A DNA stretch of 64,000 nucleotides from Gymnodinialimonas sp. 202GB13-11 (lineage in GTDB: Bacteria > Pseudomonadota > Alphaproteobacteria > Rhodobacterales > Rhodobacteraceae), in the NCBI RefSeq assembly GCF_040932485.1, contig NZ_JBFRBH010000001.1, forward strand, positions 3,398,212-3,462,211, read 5' to 3'. Positions 35,327-43,045 of the stretch are shown one piece after another. Numbering within the stretch: position 1 is the first letter of the stretch; every line of letters begins with the position of its first letter. The notes beneath the pieces are model-generated. The model had not been told where the DNA came from, made no database searches, and saw only the letters and a program-made list of their open reading frames with translations. Both the position numbers and the translations under genes were made by a program.

Positions 35327-36454
35327 ATGAGTGCTGTAACGATGCTTTGGCGCGTGCTGTTGTCAATCGCCGTTCTGTTCACGGTTGTGCCAGCCACTGC
35401 ACATGAGATCCGCCCCACCATCGCGGATATCGAGGTGGGCGAAGCCGATGTGACGATGAGCCTGCGCATCACGCTTGAGACCCTGATTGCCGGCATCGAC
35501 CTGAGCGAAATCGAAAACACCAACGACGCGCCCGAGGCCGCTGTCTATGACCGTTTGCGTGGCCTTGACCCCGATGCGTTGGAGGCCGCCTTGCGTGACG
35601 CTTGGCCCCGCATCAGCGAAGGGTTCATCATGGAGTCCGCCGGTGAGCGCCTGTCGCCGGAGATTTCCGCCGTGCAGATCCCGCCGGTGGGCGATGTTGA
35701 ATTGCCCCGCGACAGCCTGCTGACCATCACCGCCGCCCTTCCGGAAGGCGATGCGGGTGTGCAAATCGGCCTCGCCCCGCAATTCGGCACATTCATCCCC
35801 CGGCAAGTCGGCGGCGGTGAGGAAGCCTATGAAGGGTTTCTTGACGGTGGCGAACTGACCCCCGAACTTCCCCGGGCTGAAGTCCTCAACGAAGGCGCGG
35901 GCGCGGTTTTCCTGCGCTATATCGGGGCGGGGTTCGAACATATCATTCCTCTCGGCCTCGATCACATCCTGTTCGTGCTGGGCCTCTTCTTCTTTGCCAC
36001 GCAGTTGCGGCCCCTTTTGTTTCAAATCACCGCATTTACCGTCGCCCACACCATCACACTGGCGCTCGCCGCCACCAACATCGTCAGCATCCCCGCTAGC
36101 ATTGTGGAGCCGATGATTGCCGCCACGATTGTCTTCGTCGGGATAGAAAACACCCTAGGATGGGGCAGTACGCGGGGTCGCACGGCCTTGGTCTTTGCGT
36201 TTGGCCTTCTGCACGGCCTTGGTTTTGCCAGCGTGCTGGGCGACTACGGGATCGCATCCGAGCGGTTTGCCGTCGCCCTGATTGGCTTCAACATCGGCGT
36301 GGAGTTCGGCCAGATCGCCGTCGTCGCCATCGCCTTTGCCCTCGTCGGTTGGTTCATGTCGAAACACTGGTACCGAAAGGGCATCGCCATTCCCGCCTCG
36401 CTCGGCATCGCGGCCATCGGCGCCTATTGGGTGATTGAGCGGACCATCCTGTGA
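35327..36454 (+). CDS. HupE/UreJ-family membrane protein
   Basis: A 375-residue protein. After a signal peptide and an acidic periplasmic domain (about residues 25-190), six hydrophobic segments follow. The HupE hallmark GFEHIIPLGLDHILFVLGLF and AFTVAHTITLALAAT is clear at about residues 200-250; HxxxxxDH is the proposed nickel or cobalt site. The start at 35327 (MSAVTMLWRVLL) is chosen because a much longer open frame upstream runs antisense to the DUF4198 gene. A nickel or cobalt import role is family inference. Confidence 0.85.
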   Translation: MSAVTMLWRVLLSIAVLFTVVPATAHEIRPTIADIEVGEADVTMSLRITLETLIAGIDLSEIENTNDAPEAAVYDRLRGLDPDALEAALRDAWPRISEGFIMESAGERLSPEISAVQIPPVGDVELPRDSLLTITAALPEGDAGVQIGLAPQFGTFIPRQVGGGEEAYEGFLDGGELTPELPRAEVLNEGAGAVFLRYIGAGFEHIIPLGLDHILFVLGLFFFATQLRPLLFQITAFTVAHTITLALAATNIVSIPASIVEPMIAATIVFVGIENTLGWGSTRGRTALVFAFGLLHGLGFASVLGDYGIASERFAVALIGFNIGVEFGQIAVVAIAFALVGWFMSKHWYRKGIAIPASLGIAAIGAYWVIERTIL

Positions 36455-37677
36455 GCTTCGTTCGGGAGAATGCCCGTTGGCTTGCCACCGGGCTTCTCCT
36501 GTCGCTTGGCTCGTCCTTTGGGCAGACCTATTTCATCGCGCTTTTCGCTGGTGAAATCCGTGCGGCCTATGGGCTGACGGACGGCCAATGGGGCGGCATA
36601 TACACCATCGCCACGCTCAGTTCCGCAGCCCTTCTGATTGCGCTTGGTGGCCGCGCTGACACGATGCGGCTGTCCCGGCTGGCGGTGATCGTAGCTGCAT
36701 TCCTTGCCATCGCTGCCGTTCTGATGGCGGTGGGCCAAAGCGTGTGGATTTTGGTCATCACCGTCTTCTTGCTGCGGTTCTGCGGGCAGGGGATGATGAC
36801 CCACATGAAGGCCACCGCCATGGCGCGTTGGTTCGTCGCCACGCGGGGGCGGGCTATGGCGATCACCAATCTAGGCTATCCGGTGGGGGAGGCTCTGCTG
36901 CCGCTGCTCGTGATTGCCGTTGTTGCCACCATCGGCTGGCGCGCGACGTGGGGGGTGACGGCGGCAGTGATCGTGCTGGTCCTGATCCCGCTGCTTGTCC
37001 TGTTGCTGTCACAAGACCGCGCGCCGAAAGGCTCGAACGGGGGGCGTGGCGCGCCGGGTCTTTACGGCAAACACTGGACGCGGTCCGAGGTTCTGTCACA
37101 TCCGCTCTTCTACGCTTTCATCCCTTTCTTGCTGACACCGGGTTTCATCGGCACGGTCGTCTTCTTCCACGCGGTTCATGTGGCCGAGGTCAAAGGTTGG
37201 AACCTGATTGACCTTGGCTCCAGTTATTCCAGCTACGCCATCGCCAGCGTCACCATGGGGTTTTTGTCTGGTAGCCTCGCCGACCGCTTCGGCCCCGCGC
37301 GGCTGTTGCCGTTTGCGTTGATCCCCATGGCCATTGGTATGTTTCTGATCGGCCCGGCTGAAACTCCAATGGGATGGGCCGTGGCGCTGGCCCTTGTCGG
37401 TGTCACTCAAGGCATCGCGGCGACGCTTGGTGGCACGCTCATGCCGACGCTTTTCGGCACGGATCATCTGGGTTCGGTTCGTGCGATTGCGACGGCGATC
37501 ATGGTTGTCTCCACCGCCATCGGGCCGGGGCTGACAGGGTGGGTGATCGACCTTGGCGTGACTTACCCAGACCAAGGCATCGCGCAGGGCCTGTGGTGCC
37601 TGTTTATCAGCGCAGCGATGGTGCCAGTAATGCTGTGGACTGCACGGCTCCAAAACGAAGAACGGGCGCCCGGTTAG
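36451..37677 (+). CDS. Major facilitator superfamily carrier
   Basis: A 408-residue twelve-helix MFS protein. It starts at GTG in a GTGA overlap with the HupE stop (36451-36454). The family loop between helices 2 and 3 is degenerate (LGGRADTMRLSRLAV), and a second loop appears as GSLADRFGPARLLP. Substrate is unknown; oxalate/formate- and monocarboxylate-like carriers share this pattern. Its stop lies inside a terminator-like hairpin. Confidence 0.87.
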   Translation: MSFVRENARWLATGLLLSLGSSFGQTYFIALFAGEIRAAYGLTDGQWGGIYTIATLSSAALLIALGGRADTMRLSRLAVIVAAFLAIAAVLMAVGQSVWILVITVFLLRFCGQGMMTHMKATAMARWFVATRGRAMAITNLGYPVGEALLPLLVIAVVATIGWRATWGVTAAVIVLVLIPLLVLLLSQDRAPKGSNGGRGAPGLYGKHWTRSEVLSHPLFYAFIPFLLTPGFIGTVVFFHAVHVAEVKGWNLIDLGSSYSSYAIASVTMGFLSGSLADRFGPARLLPFALIPMAIGMFLIGPAETPMGWAVALALVGVTQGIAATLGGTLMPTLFGTDHLGSVRAIATAIMVVSTAIGPGLTGWVIDLGVTYPDQGIAQGLWCLFISAAMVPVMLWTARLQNEERAPG

Positions 37678-37690
37678 GGACGCCCGCTTT
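37663..37690. terminator. Hairpin terminator between MFS carrier and ferric-binding protein
   Basis: CGGGCG (37663-37668) pairs with CGCCCG (37681-37686), followed by CTTT. The MFS stop codon lies in the loop. Both flanking genes converge here, so it may end either transcript. Confidence 0.6.
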
Positions 37691-37709
37691 GTACGTGGTT
37701 GAGGGGGGC

Positions 37710-38729
37710 TTATTCCCAACCAACGTCGTTGAAGATCGCCTGTGCAAGCGGCACGTTTTCGGCCACGGCGGCAAGGTCGACATCATCCGCTTCGAACTCA
37801 CCCAGTGAGGCCGGAGCCTCTGCAATCGGCACACCGGGCACAGCAGGATATTCATCGTTGCCCGCGCTGAAATACTGCTGTGCCTGATCCGAGGCGAGGT
37901 ATTCGAGGAACGCAACAGCGGCATCTGGGTTCGGCGCATTTGCGGCGATGCCACCACCGGACAGGTTCATATGTGCGCCATTGCCGCCCTGATCCGGGAA
38001 GACCCAGCCAATCTGGGCGCGGTCGGCTTCGTTCAGGCCTTCCACATCGCGGCGGATTGCACGCGCGAAGTAGTAGGTGTTCGAAATCGAGATATCGCAT
38101 TCACCGGAGACGAGGCCGCGCAACTGGTCTGTGTCGCCGCCCTGCGGATCACGGGCGAAGTTGTTCACGACACCGGCGGCCCATTCGCGGGCGGCTTCTT
38201 CGCCGTAATGCTCGATGATCGCGGACAGCAGTGTCTGCGAGTAAACGTTGCCGGACGAGCGGTGACAAACCATGCCCTCATAGGCCGGGTCGGCAAGGTC
38301 GACGTAGGTCTGCGGCGGGTTTTCGACATCGGCGGTATCGTAGAAGATGATCCGCGCGCGCTGGCTGAAGCCGAACCACAGGTTGTCATCATCGCGCAGG
38401 TTTGCTGGGATACGTTCGGCCAGCACATCGCTGTCGGCGGCCTGCAAAAGGCCCATATCAGCCGCGCGTTGCAGGCGGCTGGTGTCGACGGTCAGAAAAA
38501 CGTCAGCGGGGCTGTTCGCGCCCTCGGCTTCCATACGGGCAATCAGCTCGTCCGCGTTGCCTTCGATCCGGTTGATCGTGATGCCGGTCAAATCGGTGAA
38601 GTCGGAATAGAGCCGTTCATCCGTTTCATAATGGCGCGAAGAGTAGAGGTTCAGCTCCTGCGCCTGTGCCGCAGTGGCGGCGGAAACGACAATTGTTGTG
38701 GCAAGAAGGGCGGTCAGCGTGCGGGTCAT
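37710..38729 (-). CDS. Iron(III) ABC transporter substrate-binding protein (FbpA/FutA-type)
   Basis: A 339-residue periplasmic binding protein with signal peptide ending AATAAQAQ-ELNLYS. Family features are YSSRHYETDERLYSDFTDLTG at the start, ADVFLTVDTSRLQ, and a tyrosine cluster SNTYYFARAI (ferric ligands in FbpA). An iron box TGA-N9-TCA lies 20 bases upstream of its start. The likely membrane partner (22903-24579) and any ATPase are distant. It may use shared components. Confidence 0.92.
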   Translation of the reverse strand: MTRTLTALLATTIVVSAATAAQAQELNLYSSRHYETDERLYSDFTDLTGITINRIEGNADELIARMEAEGANSPADVFLTVDTSRLQRAADMGLLQAADSDVLAERIPANLRDDDNLWFGFSQRARIIFYDTADVENPPQTYVDLADPAYEGMVCHRSSGNVYSQTLLSAIIEHYGEEAAREWAAGVVNNFARDPQGGDTDQLRGLVSGECDISISNTYYFARAIRRDVEGLNEADRAQIGWVFPDQGGNGAHMNLSGGGIAANAPNPDAAVAFLEYLASDQAQQYFSAGNDEYPAVPGVPIAEAPASLGEFEADDVDLAAVAENVPLAQAIFNDVGWE

Positions 38730-38748
38730 GGATTGCTCCTACATGTTC

Positions 38749-38765
38749 CTGACTAAAACAGTCAG
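38749..38765. promoter_or_regulatory. Iron-responsive operator (TGA-N9-TCA, RirA/IRO-type box)
   Basis: Perfect inverted repeat CTGACT-AAAAC-AGTCAG, which is TGA-N9-TCA, the pattern described for iron-responsive boxes in Rhodobacterales and Rhizobiales. It lies 20 bases upstream of the ferric-binding protein start, at promoter position. Repression when iron is plentiful is expected. A second palindrome, CTTGA-N7-TCAAG, lies at 38783-38799. Confidence 0.75.
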
Positions 38766-38898
38766 ACGCTTTGAACCTGAGTCTTGAGCGGTGGTCAAGA
38801 TGTTTCCGACAAAAATAATCAGATACAAGAGCGCTTGCAGCTGTGAGGCGGGAACGTCAGTCTGCTTGGTGACGGGCCGAAAGCGGACGGAGGCCATC

Positions 38899-40068
38899 AT
38901 GCGCGCGGGCTTGGCCTTTCTGATCATCGCCTATTGCCTCAGCCAATTTTTCCGGGCGTTTCTCGCCGTGCTCAGCCCCGCCTTGGCGGAGGATATCGGC
39001 ACGACCACGGCGGATCTCGCCCGAGCCTCCGGCCTCTGGTTCGCAGCTTTTGCGCTGATGCAGCTGCCAGTCGGTTGGGCGCTCGACACCATTGGCCCGC
39101 GCCGCACATCGTTCGCGTTGTTCACACTCGGGGCAGTGGGTGGCTGTGTTGTCTTCGCCATCGCCTCAGCACCATGGATGATCACGCTCGCTATGGCGAT
39201 GATCGGCATCGGCTGCGCCCCGATCCTGATGTCGTCCTACTTCATCTTCGCCCGCACATTCTCGCTGGCCGTGTTCGGCACGCTTGCGGGCGTCACGGTC
39301 GGCATCTCGTCCCTCGGCAACCTGCTGTCCGCCGCGCCGCTCGCGGCACTGGTAGAGGCCATCGGTTGGCGAGAGACGCTTTGGGCCACCGCCGCCTTCA
39401 CCGCGATCATTGCGATGGGCATTGGCCTCTGCGTCCGCGATCCGGCCAAACCGCAGGACGAGGCGCATGGGTCCTTCACCGAGCTCCTCCGCATCCGTGC
39501 CCTCTGGCCGATCCTGATTGGAATGTTCATCTGCTACGCGCCCATGGCGGGCATTCGCGGCCTTTGGATCAGCCCCTACATCACGGACCGCTTTGGTGCA
39601 TCGCTGGAACAGATCGGCACGGCGACGCTTGTCATGGGGCTGGCCATGGTCGTGGGCAATTTCGTCTACGGCCCAATCGACAGGTTGGTCCCCAGCCGCA
39701 AATGGGCGATCTTCGCGGGGAACCTTACCGTTGCGGGTTTGTGCCTGTTCCTGTTCCTGGCCCCTCCCGCTTCGGTCGGCGCCTCCGTGATGGTCTTCGC
39801 CGCTATCGGTCTGTTTGGCGCATCTTATCCAGCCGTCATGGCGCATGGTCGAAGTTTCCTGCCGCCGCACCTGACCGGGCGCGGCGTAGCCCTTTTGAAC
39901 CTGTTTGGGATGGGCGGGGCCGGTGTGATGCAGTTTGCCTCAGGTCCCACCCACGGCGTGTTGTCGGGCTTGATGGGGCCGCAAGCCGCGTACGGAGTGC
40001 TCTTTGCTCTGTTCGCGGCTGCAATCCTTGCCGGGCTTGCCTTCTATGCCTTTTCGAAAGAGGCTTAG
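38899..40068 (+). CDS. Major facilitator superfamily carrier, sugar-phosphate/anion-porter-like
   Basis: A 389-residue twelve-helix MFS protein. The start at 38899 follows GGAGG. Family loop PVGWALDTIGPRRTSFALFT lies between helices 2 and 3. It reads divergently from the ferric-binding gene, so the 169-base gap carries both promoters and the iron box, raising the option that it is iron-controlled too. The substrate is unknown. It overlaps the convergent helicase gene by four bases. Confidence 0.86.
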   Translation: MRAGLAFLIIAYCLSQFFRAFLAVLSPALAEDIGTTTADLARASGLWFAAFALMQLPVGWALDTIGPRRTSFALFTLGAVGGCVVFAIASAPWMITLAMAMIGIGCAPILMSSYFIFARTFSLAVFGTLAGVTVGISSLGNLLSAAPLAALVEAIGWRETLWATAAFTAIIAMGIGLCVRDPAKPQDEAHGSFTELLRIRALWPILIGMFICYAPMAGIRGLWISPYITDRFGASLEQIGTATLVMGLAMVVGNFVYGPIDRLVPSRKWAIFAGNLTVAGLCLFLFLAPPASVGASVMVFAAIGLFGASYPAVMAHGRSFLPPHLTGRGVALLNLFGMGGAGVMQFASGPTHGVLSGLMGPQAAYGVLFALFAAAILAGLAFYAFSKEA

Positions 40069-41345
40069 GCTGCAGGCTTCCGACGCCGGTTCCGGCGCGG
40101 ACGGCGTGGTTTTCCATCTGCATTGGCCGGTTTCGGCCCGCGGTTGCGTTGGCCACCACCACCGCCGCCACCACGACGACGCCCGCCGCGTTGTGGTTTT
40201 TCGACCTTCACGGCCTCGGGACGTTCGCCATAGGCCACCGGAATGCTGATCTTCATCAGCTTCTCGATATCCTTCAGCAGATCGACCTCTTCGGCGGAGA
40301 CTAAGGCAATCGCCTCGCCCTCACGACCCGCGCGCGCGGTCCGGCCAATGCGGTGCACGTAGTTGTCGGGCGTATCGGGAAGCTCGTAGTTGATCACGTA
40401 AGCCACGTCGGGAATGTCGATCCCCCGCGCTGCCACATCGGTCGCCACAAGGATCTTCACCGAACCTTCACGGAACGCCTTGATCGCGCGGTCGCGCTGG
40501 CCTTGCGACTTGTTGCCGTGGATCGAGGCCGCGTTGAACCCGTCCGCCACAAGGCCCTTCATCAGCTTTTCACACCCATGCTTGGTGCGGCCAAAGACCA
40601 GCACCAGTGCCTCGGGATCGTTGCGCAGGATCTCCCGCAGGGCATCGCCCTTTTCCGGCTTCGACATGAACCGTACGCTTTGCGTGATCTTGTCCGCCGC
40701 CTTGCCCGGGGGCGAAACCTGCACCCGCTTGGGATTGTTCAGGTAGGATTGCGACAGCTCTTCCATCTGCTTGGGCATCGTGGCCGAGAACAGCATGGTC
40801 TGCCGCGGCGTTCCGAGCGCGGGCGCGATCTTGCGCAGCGCGTGGATGAAACCGAGATCCAGCATCTGGTCGGCCTCGTCCAGTACCAGATGGCGCACGG
40901 TATCCAGACGGATCGCCTTACGTTCCATCAGGTCGATCAACCGGCCCGGCGTGGCGACGAGAATGTCGGTCCCGCGCGACAGCATGTTGATCTGCCGGTT
41001 GATGCTTTGCCCGCCCACAACCGTGCCAATTTTCACAGGCGTGTTGCGGGTGAACACCTTAAGGTTGTCGGCAATCTGGTTCACCAACTCTCGCGTTGGC
41101 GCCAGGATCAGCGCTCGCGCTGTTTTCGGCTCGGGCTTGCCGTGGAGGCCAAGCAGATGCTCAATCAGCGGCAGGCCAAAAGCCAGGGTCTTGCCGGTGC
41201 CGGTTTGGGCAAGGCCCATAATGTCGTGCCCATCCAGCGCAAGCGGGATCGCTTGGTTCTGGATCGGCGTGGGTTCCTTGAAGTTGTTTTCCTTCAGGGC
41301 TTTGGAAAGGCTCGGTTTCAGGCCGAGCATGTCGAAATCAAACAA
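40065..41345 (-). CDS. DEAD-box RNA helicase, RhlE-like
   Basis: About 426 residues with all helicase motifs: Q motif EPTPIQNQA, Walker A AQTGTGKT, PTRELV, DEAD in VLDEADQML, SAT, ARGIDIPDV and HRIGRTARAG. The C-terminal 60 residues are a basic arginine/glycine tail (RGGRRRGGGGGGGQRNRG) typical of RhlE-type RNA chaperoning. The start at 41345 is a TTG preceded by AAAGGA giving MFDFDMLGL, the usual beginning; a longer ATG frame reaches 41432 but its first 29 residues look non-coding. Confidence 0.93.
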   Translation of the reverse strand: MFDFDMLGLKPSLSKALKENNFKEPTPIQNQAIPLALDGHDIMGLAQTGTGKTLAFGLPLIEHLLGLHGKPEPKTARALILAPTRELVNQIADNLKVFTRNTPVKIGTVVGGQSINRQINMLSRGTDILVATPGRLIDLMERKAIRLDTVRHLVLDEADQMLDLGFIHALRKIAPALGTPRQTMLFSATMPKQMEELSQSYLNNPKRVQVSPPGKAADKITQSVRFMSKPEKGDALREILRNDPEALVLVFGRTKHGCEKLMKGLVADGFNAASIHGNKSQGQRDRAIKAFREGSVKILVATDVAARGIDIPDVAYVINYELPDTPDNYVHRIGRTARAGREGEAIALVSAEEVDLLKDIEKLMKISIPVAYGERPEAVKVEKPQRGGRRRGGGGGGGQRNRGPKPANADGKPRRPRRNRRRKPAA

Positions 41346-41608
41346 TACATGTCCTTTCGGGCCTGCATCGGATGACACAAGCCAGGGGGCCACAAGGCTG
41401 TGGCCATACGAGGGTGCGACCGGGCGGCTCATCCGCCGATCGTCAGAGCCCTGCGTGATGGGGGTCTGGGGAAATTCTATCGGTGCTGTGGGCCCGGCTT
41501 TTCGGGCGACTGCTCACGCGGCAGTGCAGCATCGCTGGGAGGCAATGGGGCAGGGCCGGGGATAAGTCAAGCGTTTGCTTTGGCCACGGTCCGCCCGGCT
41601 GCAGGCCC

Positions 41609-41669
41609 GGCAGCCCCCGACCCTACCCCCGGGAGGGGGCTTCACCCCCACCCAGGGTCGGGGGCTGCC
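41609..41669. repeat. Perfect 16-base inverted repeat, GC-rich cruciform, upstream of asd
   Basis: Arms GGCAGCCCCCGACCCT (41609-41624) and AGGGTCGGGGGCTGCC (41654-41669) are exact complements. Inner runs of C and G (GGGGG...CCCCC) can add a second stem. It lies in the 438-base gap between the helicase start and asd, too far from either coding end for a simple terminator. It may be an extragenic palindrome. Confidence 0.8.
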
Positions 41670-41783
41670 CTCACAATATCACCGTCACTGATCACACCCT
41701 TCAGTGATCTTGTCTTTGCCCCTCTTTCCTTGCCCCGACGCATGGCGTAAAGCCCGCGCGTCCCATTCGAAAGGAACGATACT

Positions 41784-42806
41784 ATGGGTTACCGAGTCGT
41801 CGTCGCTGGCGCCACGGGCAATGTGGGCCGCGAAATGCTGAACATCCTGGCCGAGCGCCAGTTTCCCGTTGATGAGATCGTCGCCTTGGCGTCGCGTCGC
41901 TCGCTGGGAACCGAGTGCAGCTTCGGTGACACAACCCTGACCACCAAAGATCTCGACACGTTCGACTTCGATGGTTGGGATATCGCGCTCTTTGCCATCG
42001 GCTCGGACGCGACCAAGAAATACGCGCCCAAGGCCGCCAAGGCGGGCTGCATCGTGATCGATAACTCCTCGCTCTACCGCTACGACCCGGAAATCCCGCT
42101 GGTCGTGCCGGAAGTGAACCCGGAAGCCGTCGATCAGGTGCACAACAAGAACATCATCGCCAACCCCAACTGCTCGACCGCGCAGATGGTTGTGGCGCTC
42201 AAGCCGCTGCATGACCGCGCGAAGATCAAGCGCGTTGTCGTCAGCACCTATCAGTCCGTCTCCGGGGCCGGCAAAGAAGGCATGGATGAGCTGTGGGACC
42301 AGACCAAGGGCATGTATGTCCCGGGTCAGGAGAAGGAGCCGTCGAAGTTCCAGCGTCAGATCGCGTTCAACGTGATCCCGCAGATCGACGTGTTCATGGA
42401 AGACGGCACCACCAAGGAAGAATGGAAGATGGTCGTCGAGACGAAGAAGATCGTCGACCCGTCCATCAAGGTCACCGCGACCTGCGTGCGTGTGCCGGTC
42501 TTTGTGGGCCATTCTGAGGCCGTGAATATCGAGTTCGAAGACTTCCTCGATGAAGATGAGGCCCGCGACATCCTGCGCGAGGCACCGGGCATTCTGGTTG
42601 TCGATAAGCGCGAGGATGGTGGGTACACCACGCCGGTGGAGTGCGTGGGTGACTACGCGACGTTCATCAGCCGTATCCGTCAGGACTCGACGATTGAGAA
42701 TGGCCTGAACCTGTGGTGCGTGTCCGACAACCTGCGCAAAGGGGCTGCGTTGAACGCGGTGCAGATTGCTGAGACCCTGGGCAAGCGGGTGTTGAAAAAG
42801 GGCTAA
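41784..42806 (+). CDS. asd: Aspartate-semialdehyde dehydrogenase
   Basis: A 340-residue NADPH enzyme converting aspartyl phosphate to aspartate semialdehyde for lysine, methionine and threonine. It has the nucleotide loop VAGATGNVGREML, the active-site cysteine in NPNCSTAQMVVALKPL, and VSTYQSVSGAGKEGMDEL. AAAGGA precedes the ATG. A strong terminator lies about 70 bases downstream. Confidence 0.97.
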   Translation: MGYRVVVAGATGNVGREMLNILAERQFPVDEIVALASRRSLGTECSFGDTTLTTKDLDTFDFDGWDIALFAIGSDATKKYAPKAAKAGCIVIDNSSLYRYDPEIPLVVPEVNPEAVDQVHNKNIIANPNCSTAQMVVALKPLHDRAKIKRVVVSTYQSVSGAGKEGMDELWDQTKGMYVPGQEKEPSKFQRQIAFNVIPQIDVFMEDGTTKEEWKMVVETKKIVDPSIKVTATCVRVPVFVGHSEAVNIEFEDFLDEDEARDILREAPGILVVDKREDGGYTTPVECVGDYATFISRIRQDSTIENGLNLWCVSDNLRKGAALNAVQIAETLGKRVLKKG

Positions 42807-42876
42807 TCGCAGTAATTTCTGGGGTTAACAAACTGTTAGCCTTTTCCCGAAAATGATTTAAGAACAGAGACTTAAG

Positions 42877-42908
42877 GTGGGTGCTCACGCGTGAGCACCC
42901 ACTTTTTT
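42877..42908 (+). terminator. Rho-independent terminator downstream of asd
   Basis: Perfect 13-base arms GTGGGTGCTCACG and CGTGAGCACCCAC with no loop spare bases, followed by TTTTTT at 42903-42908. It lies 70 bases after the asd stop. Confidence 0.9.
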
Positions 42909-43045
42909 GTGGCTCACCCAAGGATCGGCCCTCGGGCCCCGTCTTACTGCATATCGACCCTCCCACCGGGCCGGGTTTCCCCACCTTGTTTGGTGGTGCC
43001 ACACGGCCGATTGTACCAAGATATTCACGTGAAGGACTGCCCCTG

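Noticed and set aside
38934-40304. 456-residue frame in another phase of the MFS gene
   Set aside because: Arginine/histidine-rich alternative frame of a clear MFS carrier; continues into the convergent helicase gene.
42825-42839. TTAA-N7-TTAG after asd
   Set aside because: One mismatch from a CtrA box and located between a stop and a terminator, so not a likely promoter site.
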